Source of the DNA: Xanthomonas massiliensis
GTDB taxonomy: Bacteria > Pseudomonadota > Gammaproteobacteria > Xanthomonadales > Xanthomonadaceae
Direction: 5' to 3'
NCBI RefSeq assembly: GCF_900018785.1
Contig: NZ_FCOY01000004.1
Span: forward strand, 1 to 64,000
DNA length: 64,000 nt
Shown here: positions 28,752 to 38,911 of the stretch, piece by piece
Numbering within the stretch: position 1 is the stretch's first letter
How the letters are laid out: each line of letters begins with the position of its first letter
Made by a program: the position numbers and the translations under genes
The notes under the pieces: model-generated
Told to the model about the DNA's origin: nothing
Database searches by the model: none
The model's input: only the letters and a program-made list of their open reading frames with translations

Positions 28752-31700
28752 ATGGCCCGCTTCTTCATCGACCGGCCCATCTTCGCCTGGGTCATCGCCA
28801 TCGTCATCACCCTGGCCGGCCTGCTGTCGATCAGCACGCTGCCGCTGGAGCAGTACCCGGACATCGCCCCGCCCTCGGTGTCGATCCGCGCCACCTACAC
28901 CGGCGCCTCGGCCCAGACCGTGGAGAACTCGGTCACCCAGGTCATCGAGCAGAGCATGACCGGGCTGGACAACCTGATGTACATGTCCTCGAGCAGCACC
29001 TCCTCCGGTGCCGCCTCGGTCACCCTGACCTTCACCTCGGGCACCGATCCGGATACCGCCCAGATGCAGGTGCAGAACAAGCTGCAGCAGGCCCAGTCCA
29101 AGCTGCCGGACACGGTGCAGAGCACCGGCGTCACCGTGACCAAGTCCTCGGGCAACATCTTCATGATGCTGGCCTTCAGCTCCAGCGATGGCTCGATGGC
29201 CAAGACCGACATCGCCGACTACATGGTGTCCTCGATCCAGGACCCGATCAGCCGCGTGGACGGCGTGGGCAACGTCCAGGTGATGGGCGCGCAGTACGCC
29301 ATGCGCATCTGGCTGGACCCGGAGAAGCTGCGCACCTACTCGCTGATGCCTTCCGACGTCACCAGCGCGATCACCGCGCAGAACAACGACGTGTCCTCCG
29401 GCCAGCTCGGCGCGCTGCCGGCGGTGGACGGCCAGGCGCTGAACGTCACCGTGACCGCGCGCAGCCGGCTGCAGACGCCGGACCAGTTCCGGGCGATCGT
29501 GGTCAAGTCCGATGCCGCCGGCGCGGTGGTGCACCTGTCCGACGTGGCCAAGGTCGAGCTGGGCGGGGAGAACTACAACGTCAACTCCACCTTCAACGGC
29601 AAGCCGGCCGCCGGCATGGGCGTGGAACTGGCCAGCGGCGCCAACGCCATGCAGGTGTCCGAGGCGGTGCAGGCGCGGCTGGAGCAGCTCAAGCCGTTCT
29701 TCCCGACCGGGCTGCAGTACCAGGTGGCGATGGACACCACCCCGTTCGTGAAGATCTCGATCGAGGAGGTAGTCAAGACCCTGATCGAGGCGATCGTGCT
29801 GGTCGTGCTGATCATGTACCTGTTCCTGCAGAGCTGGCGCGCCACGCTGATCCCGGCCATCGCCGTGCCGGTGGTGCTGATGGGCACCTTCGGCGTGCTC
29901 GCGGTGATGGGCTACTCGATCAATACCCTGACCATGTTCGGCATGGTGCTGGCCATCGGCCTGCTGGTGGACGACGCCATCGTGGTGGTGGAGAACGTCG
30001 AGCGGGTGATGAGCGAGGAACACCTGTCGCCGCGCGAGGCCACGCGCAAGTCGATGGACCAGATCACCGGCGCGCTGGTGGGCATCGTGCTGGTGCTGAC
30101 CGCGGTGTTCGTGCCGATGGCGTTCTTCGGCGGTTCCACCGGCATGATCTATCGCCAGTTCTCGGTGACCGTCGCCGCCTCGATGATCCTGTCGGTGCTG
30201 GTGGCCATGACCCTGACCCCGGCGCTGTGCGCCAGCCTGCTGCGGCCGCCGGGCCCGGACGGCCATGCCGTGCACCGCGGCGCGCTGGGGCGCTTCTTCG
30301 CCGGCTTCAACCGCCTGTTCGACCGCAGCACCGAGCGCTACCACCACGGCGTGCAGCGCCTGCTCGGCCGGCGCGGCCTGGGCCTGGCCTTCTACCTGGT
30401 GCTGATCGCGTTGATGGGCCTGCTGTTCTGGCGCCTGCCGACCTCGTTCCTGCCCGAGGAGGACCAGGGCACGCTGATCGTGCAGATCAAGTTGCCCGCC
30501 GGCACCACGATGCAGCGCACCCAGGCGGCGATGGACCAGCTCACCCGCTACGCGATGGCGCAGCCGGAGGTGTCCACGATCATGGCCAACGCCGGTTCCG
30601 GCGGCGGTGGCGGCAACAGCTCGCAGAGCGGCGGCCAGGCCTTCATCCGGCTCAAGGACTGGTCGCAGCGCAAGGCCAGCGCGCAGGAGGTCGGCACCCG
30701 CATCACCAAGGCCATGGCCGGCATCCCCGATGCGCAGATCTTCGCGGTGACGCCCTCGGGCATCCCCGGCATGGGCCAGACCGGCGGCTTCACCTTCGAG
30801 CTACAGGACCTGGGCGGTGCCGGCCACGATGCGCTGGTCGCCGCGCGCCAGCAACTGCTGCAGCTGGCCAACCAGAACCCGGCCCTGTCCAAGGTGCGCT
30901 ATTCCGCGGTCGAGGACGCGCCCAGCTTCCAGGTGCAGATCGACGACGCCAAGGCCGGCGCGCTGGACCTGGCCACCAGCGACATCAACGCCACCCTGTC
31001 CACCGCGATGGGCGGCACCTACGTCAACGACTTCATCAACCGCGGCCGGGTCAAGAAGGTCTACGTGCAGGGCGAGGCCGCCGCGCGCATGCTGCCCGAC
31101 GACATCGGCCGCTGGTCGGTGCGCAACAGCGACGGGCAGATGGTGCCGTTCTCGTCCTTCTCCAGCAGCCAGTGGAGCTACGCGCCGGCCACCCTGACCC
31201 GCTTCAATGGCAGCGCCTCGATGGAGATCAGCGGCGAGGCGGCCAGCGGCACCAGCTCGGGTACCGCGATGGCCGCGATGGAGAAGCTGGTCGCGGACCT
31301 GCCCAACGGCATGGGCTATTCATGGGCCGGCCTGTCCTACCAGGAGCGGCTGTCGGGCAACCAGGCGCCGTTCCTCTACGCGGTGTCGCTGCTGTTCGTG
31401 TTCCTGTGCCTGGCGGCGCTGTACGAGAGCTGGTCGATCCCGTTCTCGGTGATGCTGGCGGTGCCGATCGGCATCGTCGGCGCGCTGCTGCTGACCACCC
31501 TGCGCGGGCTCAACAACGACGTCTACTTCCAGGTCGGCCTGCTCACCACCGTGGGCCTGGCGGCCAAGAACGGCATCCTGATCGTCGAGTTCGCCCAGGA
31601 ACTGGAGGAAAAGGGCCAGCCGCTGGTCGAGGCGGTGCTGCACGCCGCGCGCATGCGCCTGCGGCCGATCCTGATGACCTCGATGGCGTTCCTGCTCGGC

Positions 31701-31895
31701 GTGCTGCCGCTGGTGGTCAGCAGCGGCGCCGGCTCGGGCGGGCGCCATTCGCTGGGCACCGGCGTGTTCGGCGGCACCCTGGTCTCGACCCTGCTGGGCA
31801 TCTTCTTCGTCCCGCTGTTCTACGTGATCGTGCGCAGCCTGTTCCCCGGTCGCCGCCGCGCGCCGGCGGCCCCCGCCCCCGAGGTGACCCCATGA
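28752..31895 (+). CDS. smeB: RND multidrug efflux permease (SmeB/AcrB-like)
   Basis: This 1047-residue pump of the HAE-1 family starts MARFFIDRPIFAWVIAIVI and has the proton relay aspartates in LAIGLLVDDAIVVVENVER (TM4). Two large periplasmic loops and the second half follow (FFPLFY-like end). The internal duplication typical of RND pumps is evident. Twelve membrane segments are expected. It lies 9 bp after the adaptor gene and overlaps the outer membrane factor gene by ATGA. The set probably exports several drug classes; the SmeABC-like identity rests on gene order and the adjacent two-component genes. Confidence 0.95.
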   Translation: MARFFIDRPIFAWVIAIVITLAGLLSISTLPLEQYPDIAPPSVSIRATYTGASAQTVENSVTQVIEQSMTGLDNLMYMSSSSTSSGAASVTLTFTSGTDPDTAQMQVQNKLQQAQSKLPDTVQSTGVTVTKSSGNIFMMLAFSSSDGSMAKTDIADYMVSSIQDPISRVDGVGNVQVMGAQYAMRIWLDPEKLRTYSLMPSDVTSAITAQNNDVSSGQLGALPAVDGQALNVTVTARSRLQTPDQFRAIVVKSDAAGAVVHLSDVAKVELGGENYNVNSTFNGKPAAGMGVELASGANAMQVSEAVQARLEQLKPFFPTGLQYQVAMDTTPFVKISIEEVVKTLIEAIVLVVLIMYLFLQSWRATLIPAIAVPVVLMGTFGVLAVMGYSINTLTMFGMVLAIGLLVDDAIVVVENVERVMSEEHLSPREATRKSMDQITGALVGIVLVLTAVFVPMAFFGGSTGMIYRQFSVTVAASMILSVLVAMTLTPALCASLLRPPGPDGHAVHRGALGRFFAGFNRLFDRSTERYHHGVQRLLGRRGLGLAFYLVLIALMGLLFWRLPTSFLPEEDQGTLIVQIKLPAGTTMQRTQAAMDQLTRYAMAQPEVSTIMANAGSGGGGGNSSQSGGQAFIRLKDWSQRKASAQEVGTRITKAMAGIPDAQIFAVTPSGIPGMGQTGGFTFELQDLGGAGHDALVAARQQLLQLANQNPALSKVRYSAVEDAPSFQVQIDDAKAGALDLATSDINATLSTAMGGTYVNDFINRGRVKKVYVQGEAAARMLPDDIGRWSVRNSDGQMVPFSSFSSSQWSYAPATLTRFNGSASMEISGEAASGTSSGTAMAAMEKLVADLPNGMGYSWAGLSYQERLSGNQAPFLYAVSLLFVFLCLAALYESWSIPFSVMLAVPIGIVGALLLTTLRGLNNDVYFQVGLLTTVGLAAKNGILIVEFAQELEEKGQPLVEAVLHAARMRLRPILMTSMAFLLGVLPLVVSSGAGSGGRHSLGTGVFGGTLVSTLLGIFFVPLFYVIVRSLFPGRRRAPAAPAPEVTP

Positions 31896-33349
31896 GCCGT
31901 CGTCCCACAGTCGCGCGGGCCGTGCTGGCCGCGGCCTGCCTGGCCGTGCTGTCCGGCTGCGCCAGCATGGCACCGCGCTACGCGCGGCCCGACGCGCCGG
32001 TGCCGCAGGATTTCGGCGCGCTGCCGGCGGCCGATGCGGCCGCGGTGCCGGTGGCCGAGCTGGACTGGCGCCAGGTATTCCTGGACCCGCAGCTGCAGCA
32101 GGTGATCGCGCTGGCGCTGGACAACAACCGCGACCTGCGCGTGGCCATGCTCAACATCGAGAAGGCGCGCGCCAGCTACCGCATCCAGCGCGCCGACCTG
32201 CTGCCCAGCGTGGACGCCAGCGCCAGCCACAGCGCCGCGCGCAGCAGCGCCGCCACCAGCAGCAGCGGCACCTCGCAGGTCAGCCGCAGCCTCTCGGCCG
32301 AGGTCGGCGTCAGCAGCTGGGAGCTGGACCTGTTCGGGCGCATCCGCAGCCTGAAGAACGAGGCGCTGGAGACCTGGCTGGCCACCGCGCAGACCCAGCG
32401 CGACACGCGCATGAGCCTGGTCGCGGAGGTCGCCGGCGACTGGCTGACCGTCGGCGCCTACCGGCAGCGGCTGGCGCTGGCGCAGCAGACCCTGGCCAGC
32501 CAGCGCGAGACGCTCAAGCTGACCGAGGCCCGGCACGCGCAGGGCGTGGTCTCCGGCGTCGACCTGGCGCAGGTGCAGAGCAGCGTGGAGAGCGCGCGCG
32601 CCGACGTGGCCGCCTACACCACCGCGCTGGCGCAGGCGCGCAACGCGCTGCAGCTGGTGGTCGGCGCGCCGGTGGCCGATACCCTGCTGCCCGGCACCGA
32701 TGCGACCGGCGATGCGGTCGCGCTGGCGCCGCTGCCGGCGGACCTGTCCTCCACCGTGCTGCTGCAGCGCCCGGACGTGCTCTACGCCGAGCACACGCTC
32801 AAGGCCGCCAATGCCGACATCGGCGCGGCGCGCGCGGCGTTCTTCCCGACCATCGCGCTGACCGCCTCGACCGGGCGCAGCAGCGACCAGCTGTCCAGCC
32901 TGTTCGACGCCGGCACCCGCACCTGGTCGTTCGTGCCCAGCATCACCCTGCCGATCTTCCACGCCGGCGCGCTCAAGGCCTCGCTGGACGCGGCCAGGAT
33001 CGAGAAGGACATCACCGTGGCGCAGTACGAGCAGGCGATCCAGACCGCCTTCAGCGAGGTCGCCGATGCACTGGCCGCGCGCGCCAACATCGACGAGCAG
33101 CTCGATGCGCAGCGCGCCCTGGTCGAGGTCACCCAGCGCAGCTACACCCTGGCCGAGGCGCGCTACCGCAACGGCGTGGACAGCTACCTCGACGCGCTGG
33201 ATTCGCAGCGTTCGCTGTACACCGCGCAGCAGGACCTGATCACCCTGCGCCTGAGCGAGGCCAGCAACCGGGTGACGCTGTACAAGGTGCTCGGCGGCGG
33301 TGCCGACGCGCAGTCGGGCACGACGGCACCCGTGGACGCGGCGCGTTGA
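31892..33349 (+). CDS. smeC: RND outer membrane channel lipoprotein (SmeC/OprM-like)
   Basis: The 485-residue protein of the NodT/OprM family has a lipoprotein signal (AVLSGCASMAPRY) and the two repeated outer-membrane-efflux domains with long helical hairpins. RPDVLYAEHTLKAANADIGAARAAFFPTI is a typical OMF signature. It completes the tripartite pump. The ATG overlaps the stop of the permease gene. A stem-loop at 33370-33389 may mark the operon end. Confidence 0.93.
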   Translation: MSRRPTVARAVLAAACLAVLSGCASMAPRYARPDAPVPQDFGALPAADAAAVPVAELDWRQVFLDPQLQQVIALALDNNRDLRVAMLNIEKARASYRIQRADLLPSVDASASHSAARSSAATSSSGTSQVSRSLSAEVGVSSWELDLFGRIRSLKNEALETWLATAQTQRDTRMSLVAEVAGDWLTVGAYRQRLALAQQTLASQRETLKLTEARHAQGVVSGVDLAQVQSSVESARADVAAYTTALAQARNALQLVVGAPVADTLLPGTDATGDAVALAPLPADLSSTVLLQRPDVLYAEHTLKAANADIGAARAAFFPTIALTASTGRSSDQLSSLFDAGTRTWSFVPSITLPIFHAGALKASLDAARIEKDITVAQYEQAIQTAFSEVADALAARANIDEQLDAQRALVEVTQRSYTLAEARYRNGVDSYLDALDSQRSLYTAQQDLITLRLSEASNRVTLYKVLGGGADAQSGTTAPVDAAR

Positions 33350-33369
33350 GGGAACCGGCCGGGCGCCGA

Positions 33370-33389
33370 ACCGTGGCCGGTGCCACGGT
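33370..33389 (+). terminator. Stem-loop after the efflux operon
   Basis: An 8-bp perfect stem ACCGTGGC/GCCACGGT with a 4-base loop lies 21 bp after smeC. There is no T-run after it, so it is a weak terminator candidate or an mRNA 3'-end stabiliser. Confidence 0.35.
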
Positions 33390-33540
33390 CGCCGTGCGGC
33401 GGGGATGGCGCGGACACATCCAGCCTCGCCGCAGGCCAGCAGGCCGGCAAGCCCCATGGCGGGGCGTGACGTGATCGGGCAGGGCACCTGAGACGATGGC
33501 CCCTGCCTGGCCGCCGGGTCTCCCCGAGGCGACGGCGCCC

Positions 33541-34167
33541 TCAGCCCGGGGCGATGCCGGCCGCTTCCAGTGCGGTGCGCGTGGCGGCATCGCCGTCGGG
33601 CGTGACCGGTCGGGTGAGCTCCCACAGGAAGCGCACGCGCAGGCCCGCGGCCGCCGCGTCCTGCGCGGTCCACAGCACGCAGTAGTCGCGCGCCAGCCCG
33701 CACACGTGGACCTCGGCGATGCCGCGCTCGCGCAGCCAGCCGGCCAGCCCGGTGGCGGGGCGGGTGCCGTCCGGGCCGAGGGTCTCGCGGAAGGCGCTGT
33801 AGGAATCGACCTGCCGGTGCGTGCCCTTGCGCAGGATCAGGTCGGCGGCGTCCCAGTCCACGCCCGGAGCGAGCGCGGCGCCGGGCGTGCCCTGGACGCA
33901 GTGGTCCGGCCACAGCGTCTGCGGCTGGCCATGCAGGTCGATCCGTTCGAACGGCGCGTGGCCGGGGTGTTGCGAAGCGAAGGAGGCATGGTCGGCCGGG
34001 TGCCAGTCCTGGGTGGCCACCACCGTGCGGTAGCGGCGCGCGCGCAGCAGCGCGTCGATCGCCGGCACGATCGCGTCGCCGTCGTGGCAGGGCAGGGCGC
34101 CGCCGGGCATGAAGTCCGGCTGCAGGTCGACCACGACCAGCGCGGTGTCGTCGGGGAACGGGGTCAT
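33541..34167 (-). CDS. pncA: Nicotinamidase (PncA-type isochorismatase-fold hydrolase)
   Basis: The 208-residue amidohydrolase converts nicotinamide to nicotinic acid in NAD salvage. The catalytic triad is visible: D in ALVVVDLQPDF, K in ILRKGTH, and C in CGLARDYCV. Metal ligands are in TQDWHPADHASF. The MTPFPDD start is used here; an alternative ATG three codons upstream (34176) is possible. It stands alone on the minus strand. Confidence 0.92.
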   Translation of the reverse strand: MTPFPDDTALVVVDLQPDFMPGGALPCHDGDAIVPAIDALLRARRYRTVVATQDWHPADHASFASQHPGHAPFERIDLHGQPQTLWPDHCVQGTPGAALAPGVDWDAADLILRKGTHRQVDSYSAFRETLGPDGTRPATGLAGWLRERGIAEVHVCGLARDYCVLWTAQDAAAAGLRVRFLWELTRPVTPDGDAATRTALEAAGIAPG

Positions 34168-34336
34168 GGCGGGCATCTCGCGTGGGTCGCCGGATTGTAA
34201 GTCCGGCGATATCCGGCCGCGGCCTGCCGCGGCGAGGTTGCATCGCGACACGGGCGACCGGCCCATATGCCCGACGATCATGACGTCGGTGCCGTTTCCG
34301 CGCGAAGATGCCCCGGTCCCCGACCGGAGTACGCGC

Positions 34337-35293
34337 ATGTCGCGACTGTTGCGCCTCTTGCTGTGCCTGGCCCTGGTGCCGGCCTTCGCCGCGCCGGCGC
34401 GGCCGGTGGTACCGGCGACCCAGCGCTTCACCGTCACCGCCGACGATGGCCTGCCGCTGGCGCTGTGGGCGCGCGCGCCGGCGCATCCGCGCGGCACCGT
34501 CCTGCTGGTGCACGGGCGGACGTGGAGCGCGCGGCCCAACTTCGACCTGCAGGTGCCGGGCGAGCCGGCCGATTCGCGTTCGGTGCTCGCGGCGCTGGCC
34601 CGGGCCGGCTATGCCGCGTACGCCGTGGACCTGCGCGGCTACGGCGCCACCCCGCGCGATGCCAGCGGCTGGGACACGCCGGCACGCGCGCTGGCGGACG
34701 TGGACGCCGTGCTTGACTGGATCGCCCGCCGCCATCCGGGGCTGCCGCCGCCGGCGCTGCTGGGCTATTCCAACGGCGCGCGACTGGCGCTGCTGGCGGC
34801 GCAGCGCCCCGGCGCCCCGATCTCGGCGGCGGTGCTGTACGGCTTTCCCGACGACGTCGCCCTGCCGGTGCCGGTGGCCCCCGAGCCGGGCTCGGACGCC
34901 CCGCAACCGCCGCGCCTGCGCACCACCGCCGAGGCGGCGGCCTCGGACTTCGTCGTCGCCGGCGCGGCACCGGCGGCGGTGCGCGAGGCCTACGTGGCCC
35001 AGGCGCTGGCGGCCGATCCGGTCAGGACCGACTGGCGCGCCTCCACCGAATTCCGCTATGTGCCCGAGCAGGTACGCGTGCCGGTGCTGCTGCTGCGCGG
35101 CGCGCGCGACCCGCTGGCCACCCAGGAGGAGAACGACCACCTGTACCTGCGCCTGGGCACCGAGGACCGCAGCTGGGTGACGCTGCCGGCCGCCGACCAT
35201 GTCGCCCACGTGGAGGACACCCATGCCGCCTGGGTGCAGTCGGTGGTGGATTTCCTGCAGCGTGCACGCGGACCGGCCGTGCCGGCCCGCTGA
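34337..35293 (+). CDS. Exported alpha/beta hydrolase
   Basis: The 318-residue protein has a Sec signal (LLRLLLCLALVPAFAAPA) and an alpha/beta hydrolase fold. The nucleophile serine is in GYSNGAR, the oxyanion region is VLLVHGRTWSARP, the acid is in LLRGARDPLAT and the histidine in AADHVAHVED. Substrate is unknown. Start ATG at 34337 gives the signal peptide; the frame remains open upstream but without homology features. Confidence 0.85.
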   Translation: MSRLLRLLLCLALVPAFAAPARPVVPATQRFTVTADDGLPLALWARAPAHPRGTVLLVHGRTWSARPNFDLQVPGEPADSRSVLAALARAGYAAYAVDLRGYGATPRDASGWDTPARALADVDAVLDWIARRHPGLPPPALLGYSNGARLALLAAQRPGAPISAAVLYGFPDDVALPVPVAPEPGSDAPQPPRLRTTAEAAASDFVVAGAAPAAVREAYVAQALAADPVRTDWRASTEFRYVPEQVRVPVLLLRGARDPLATQEENDHLYLRLGTEDRSWVTLPAADHVAHVEDTHAAWVQSVVDFLQRARGPAVPAR

Positions 35294-35518
35294 GGGATCG
35301 GCGCCGGCGCGGGCGGCTGGCCGTTTTCGCGGTCGGCGTCGCCCTTGCCGGCGCCGTCCTGTCTTGATCTTGCGAGGACGCGGGGCCGGACGGCGAGGCT
35401 GCGTTCCGCAGTTGCCGGGAGCGAGGGGTGACGGCCGCGGAACCGTCCCTGTCCGGTCACGGTGACGGGCGTGGACGCCGTCAGTGGCCGCGCCGATACC
35501 GGCACGGCCACCTGCCGA

Positions 35519-35620
35519 TCATGACTGCTTCTTCTTTTCCTGCTTGGCCGCGCGCTTTTCCTTGAGCGTCTTGGTCGGCTGCTTCTTCTCGCCCTTCTTC
35601 TGGTTCATTCCCTTGCTCAT
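35519..35620 (-). CDS. Very small lysine-rich protein (33 residues)
   Basis: The sequence starts MSKGMNQKKGEKKQPTKTL and ends in KKKQS; about 40 percent is lysine, in strong contrast to the arginine-rich style of the region. GAGGG seven bases upstream of the ATG supports translation. Small basic proteins of this kind are widespread in proteobacteria, with no known function; ribosome or RNA contact would be a guess. It is too short to be found by length filters. Confidence 0.65.
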   Translation of the reverse strand: MSKGMNQKKGEKKQPTKTLKEKRAAKQEKKKQS

Positions 35621-35782
35621 GACACCCTCGCCTGCGTGGTGGATCGGTGGGAACGTGCGACGGCGCCGTCGCGGGCCGTCCAGGCCACTGTACGCCCCCG
35701 CCGGACGGCGGCGGTGCGCCGGTCACGGCGGGTTTTGGTGGCGTTGGGTCATACTTCCTTTCCTCCCGCCAACGCTTTTTCC

Positions 35783-36640
35783 ATGAGAACTCCCCAGGGC
35801 CTGCAGCCGCTGATCGACGATGGCCTGATCGACGAGGTGCTGCGACCGCTCAAGAGCGGCAAGGAAGCGTCCGTCTACGTGGTGCGCGCCGGCGAGGAAG
35901 TGCTGTGCGCCAAGCTCTACAAGGACATGGCGCAGCGCAGCTTCCAGGCGCGCGTGGTCTACCAGGAAGGCCGCAAGGTGCGCGGCAGCCGCCAGGCGCG
36001 GGCGATCGGCAAGGCCAGCAAGTTCGGCCGCCGCGAGCAGGAGGAGGCGTGGAAGGACATCGAGGCCACCACGCTCTACCAGCTGGCCGATGCCGGCGTG
36101 CACGTGCCGCGGCCGCACGGCTATTTCCACGGCGTGCTGCTGATGGCGCTGGTGACCGATGCCGACGGCCACAGCGCGCCGCGGCTGGGCGAGATCGAGC
36201 TGGAACCGGCCCAGGCCGAGGCGTACTACGCCGCGCTGGTCGCCGACGTGGTGCGCATGCTCAGCCTCGGCCTGGTGCATGGCGACCTGTCCGAATACAA
36301 CGTGCTGGTGGCGCCGGACGGGCCGGTGATCATCGACTTCCCGCAGGTGGTCAGCGCCGCCGGCAACAATTCCGCGCGCGCGCTGCTGCTGCACGACGTG
36401 CACCGCATCCGCGACTACCTGGCCGGCTTCGCCCCGGCACTGGCCGAACTGCACCACGGCGAGGAGATGTGGGCTCTGTTCGAGAAGGGCGAGCTGCGCG
36501 CCGATACGGCGCTGACCGGCCGCTTCGTGTTCGACACCCATCGCGCCGACGTGCGCGCGGTGCAGGCCTCGATCGAGGATGCGCGCCAGGAGGCGCTCAT
36601 CCGCCAGCAGGGGCGCGAGGCGGCCGAAGAGAACGATTGA
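35783..36640 (+). CDS. RIO1-family atypical serine/threonine protein kinase
   Basis: The 285-residue protein has the RIO kinase core: SGKEASVYVV (nucleotide loop), catalytic loop LVHGDLSEYNVLV, metal-binding IIDFPQ. It lacks the activation segment, as usual for RIO kinases. The bacterial homologues (PA4780-like) are poorly studied; eukaryotic RIO1 acts in ribosome maturation. The ATG at 35783 (MRTPQGLQPLIDDG) is chosen for the conserved N-terminus; the upstream open frame is non-coding. Confidence 0.9.
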   Translation: MRTPQGLQPLIDDGLIDEVLRPLKSGKEASVYVVRAGEEVLCAKLYKDMAQRSFQARVVYQEGRKVRGSRQARAIGKASKFGRREQEEAWKDIEATTLYQLADAGVHVPRPHGYFHGVLLMALVTDADGHSAPRLGEIELEPAQAEAYYAALVADVVRMLSLGLVHGDLSEYNVLVAPDGPVIIDFPQVVSAAGNNSARALLLHDVHRIRDYLAGFAPALAELHHGEEMWALFEKGELRADTALTGRFVFDTHRADVRAVQASIEDARQEALIRQQGREAAEEND

Positions 36641-36646
36641 TCTTCT

Positions 36647-36678
36647 CCCCCTCCCTTGCGCGCAGCGCAGGGGAGGGG
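36647..36678 (+). terminator. Palindromic terminator after the RIO kinase gene
   Basis: CCCCTCCC and GGGGAGGGG form a GC stem around TTGCGCGCAGCGCA, followed by TGCTTTTGCT. A related but weaker copy is seen at about 36840-36870. It probably acts as a transcription terminator. Confidence 0.55.
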
Positions 36679-37021
36679 TGCTTTTGCTCTTGATTGCCTG
36701 ATCGTCGGTAGCCCATCAACAAGCGGATAGGTCGAAAGCCCAGGCGACAGCAACGGCACCCCTCCCCGACTGACCGGACCCCGGCGCAGCCAGTGGTCGC
36801 TGCGGCGAGCGCAAGCCAGTGGCTTGCAGGCGCTCGTACTCGCCCCCTGCTTCGCAAGGGAGGAAGGAAAGAGCCGAAGTATCCCTGTCCTTGGCTGCGC
36901 CGGGCGCGATTCAACGTGCAACCCCGGCCAGGCCAAAGGCCTTCACGGGGCAGTCGCATGCCATCCAGTGTCCCGGGGCGCTGTGCTTGCCTGGGCCACG
37001 CTTGCCCGACCGGGCCAGTCG
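36679..37021. other. Intergenic region with short degenerate palindromes, no gene
   Basis: Between the RIO kinase and the end of mnmG. It contains a CGAGCGCAAGCCAGTGGCTTGCAGGCGCTCG-like inverted repeat (in pieces at about 36807-36838) and GC-rich palindromes like those dispersed in Xanthomonadaceae intergenic DNA. No coding potential was recognised on either strand. Confidence 0.45.
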
Positions 37022-38911
37022 TTACGCCACCCGGCTGCGGCGCGCGCGCTCCAGGTGCACCAGCAGCAGCGAGATCGCCGCCGGGGTCATGCCGGGGATG
37101 CGCTGGGCCTGGCCCACGGTCTGCGGGCGCACGCGCTCGAGCTTCTGCTGCACCTCGGCCGACAGCCCGCGCACCGACGCGTAGTCGAATTCCGCGGGGA
37201 TCGGCGTGCCCTCGTGGCGCTGCTGGCGCGCGATCTCCTCGCGCTGGCGGTCCAGGTAGCCGGCGTACTTGATGCCGATCTCGACCTGCTCGGCCACCTG
37301 TGCATCGTCCACGCCGGGGCCGATGCCGGGCACCGACGCGAGCTTGGCGTAGTCCAGCTCCGGGCGCTTGATCAGGTCCAGCGCGTTGGTCTCGCGGCTG
37401 ACCGCCACGCCCAGCGTGGCTTCCACCTCGCGCCCCAGCGCGTTGCCTGGCGTCGCCCACAGGCCACGCAGGCGCTGGGTCTCGCGTTCCACCGCCTCCT
37501 GCTTGGCGGCAAAGCGCGTCCAGCGCGCATCGTCCACCACGCCCAACTCGCGGCCGATGGCGGTCAGGCGCGCGTCGGCGTTGTCCTCGCGCAGCTGCAG
37601 CCGGTATTCGGCGCGGCTGGTGAACATGCGGTACGGCTCGCTGGTGCCGTGGGTGATCAGGTCGTCCACCAGCACGCCCAGGTAGGCCTGGTCGCGGCGC
37701 GGCGACCAGCCCTCGCGGCCATGCACGAAGCGCGCGGCGTTGAGGCCGGCCAGCAGGCCCTGCGCGGCGGCCTCCTCGTAACCGGTGGTGCCGTTGATCT
37801 GGCCGGCGAAGAATAGGCCCTCGACCAGCTTGGTCTCCAGCGTGGCCTTGAGCCCGCGCGGGTCGAAGAAGTCGTACTCGATGGCGTAGCCGGGACGGGT
37901 GATGTGGGCGTGCTCGAAGCCGGCGATGCTGCGCACCAGTTCCAGCTGCACGTCGAACGGCAGCGAGGTGGAGATGCCGTTGGGGTAGATCTCGGCCACG
38001 TCCAGCCCTTCGGGCTCGACGAAGATCTGGTGGCTGGCCTTCTCGGCGAAGCGCACCACCTTGTCCTCGATCGACGGGCAGTAGCGCGGGCCGATGCCCT
38101 CGATCTGGCCGGTGTACAGCGGCGAGCGGTCCAGCGCGGCGCGGATGATGTCGTGGGTGCGCTGGGTGGTGTGGGTGATCCAGCAGCTGACCTGGCGCGG
38201 ATGCTCGGCCACCTCGCCCATGAACGACATCACCGGCAGCGGATCGTCGCCGGGCTGCTCCTGCATCGCCGCGTAGTCCAGCGTGCGCCCGTCGATGCGC
38301 GGCGGCGTGCCGGTCTTGAGCCGGTCGATGGCGAACGGGCGCTCGCGCAGGCGCGCGGCCAGCGTGGTCGCCGGCGGGTCGCCCATGCGCCCGGCGGTGT
38401 ACTGGGTGGGGCCGATGTGGATCTTGCCGGCCAGGAAGGTGCCGGCGGTCAGCACCACCGCCGCGGCCTCGAAGCGCAGCCCGGTGTTGGTGATCGCCCC
38501 GCGCACGGCATCGCCCTCGATCACCAGGTCATCCACCGCCGCCTGGAACACGGTCAGGCCGGGCTGGTGCTCGACGATGCGGCGGATTGCGCTGCGGTAC
38601 AGGCCGCGGTCGGCCTGGCAGCGGGTGGCGCGCACCGCCGGGCCCTTGCTGGCGTTGAGCGTGCGCCACTGGATGCCGGCCAGGTCGGCCGCGTGCGCCA
38701 TCGCCCCGCCGAGGGCATCGATCTCCCTGACCAGGTGGCCCTTGCCGATGCCGCCGATGGCCGGGTTGCAGCTCATCGCCCCGACCGTCTCGATGTTGTG
38801 GGTGAGCAGCAGCGTGCGCGCCCCGGCGCGCGCGGACGCCAGCGCGGCCTCGGTGCCGGCATGGCCGCCGCCGATCACGATCACGTCGTAGCGGTGGAAG
38901 GCGTGGTTCAT
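37022..38911 (-). CDS. mnmG: tRNA uridine-5-carboxymethylaminomethyl modification enzyme
   Basis: MnmG (GidA) works with MnmE to form cmnm5U at the wobble position of several tRNAs, using FAD and methylene-tetrahydrofolate. The 629-residue protein shows the FAD motif [19 protein letters not shown] at the N-terminus, [14 protein letters not shown], and the C-terminal [18 protein letters not shown] segment. Length matches the family. The start [10 protein letters not shown] at 38911 is preferred to an ATG six codons upstream. It is separated from neighbours on both sides. Confidence 0.97.
   Translation of the reverse strand: MNHAFHRYDVIVIGGGHAGTEAALASARAGARTLLLTHNIETVGAMSCNPAIGGIGKGHLVREIDALGGAMAHAADLAGIQWRTLNASKGPAVRATRCQADRGLYRSAIRRIVEHQPGLTVFQAAVDDLVIEGDAVRGAITNTGLRFEAAAVVLTAGTFLAGKIHIGPTQYTAGRMGDPPATTLAARLRERPFAIDRLKTGTPPRIDGRTLDYAAMQEQPGDDPLPVMSFMGEVAEHPRQVSCWITHTTQRTHDIIRAALDRSPLYTGQIEGIGPRYCPSIEDKVVRFAEKASHQIFVEPEGLDVAEIYPNGISTSLPFDVQLELVRSIAGFEHAHITRPGYAIEYDFFDPRGLKATLETKLVEGLFFAGQINGTTGYEEAAAQGLLAGLNAARFVHGREGWSPRRDQAYLGVLVDDLITHGTSEPYRMFTSRAEYRLQLREDNADARLTAIGRELGVVDDARWTRFAAKQEAVERETQRLRGLWATPGNALGREVEATLGVAVSRETNALDLIKRPELDYAKLASVPGIGPGVDDAQVAEQVEIGIKYAGYLDRQREEIARQQRHEGTPIPAEFDYASVRGLSAEVQQKLERVRPQTVGQAQRIPGMTPAAISLLLVHLERARRSRVA

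Noticed and set aside
27483..30347. Minus-strand frame of over 900 codons opposite the efflux genes
   Set aside because: His/Val/Gly-rich low-complexity translation typical of antisense to a GC-rich coding region; no start signals.
28592..31890. Large plus-strand frame running into the outer membrane factor gene
   Set aside because: Only the part from 31892 shows homology-like sequence; the rest is an out-of-frame shadow of the RND permease gene.
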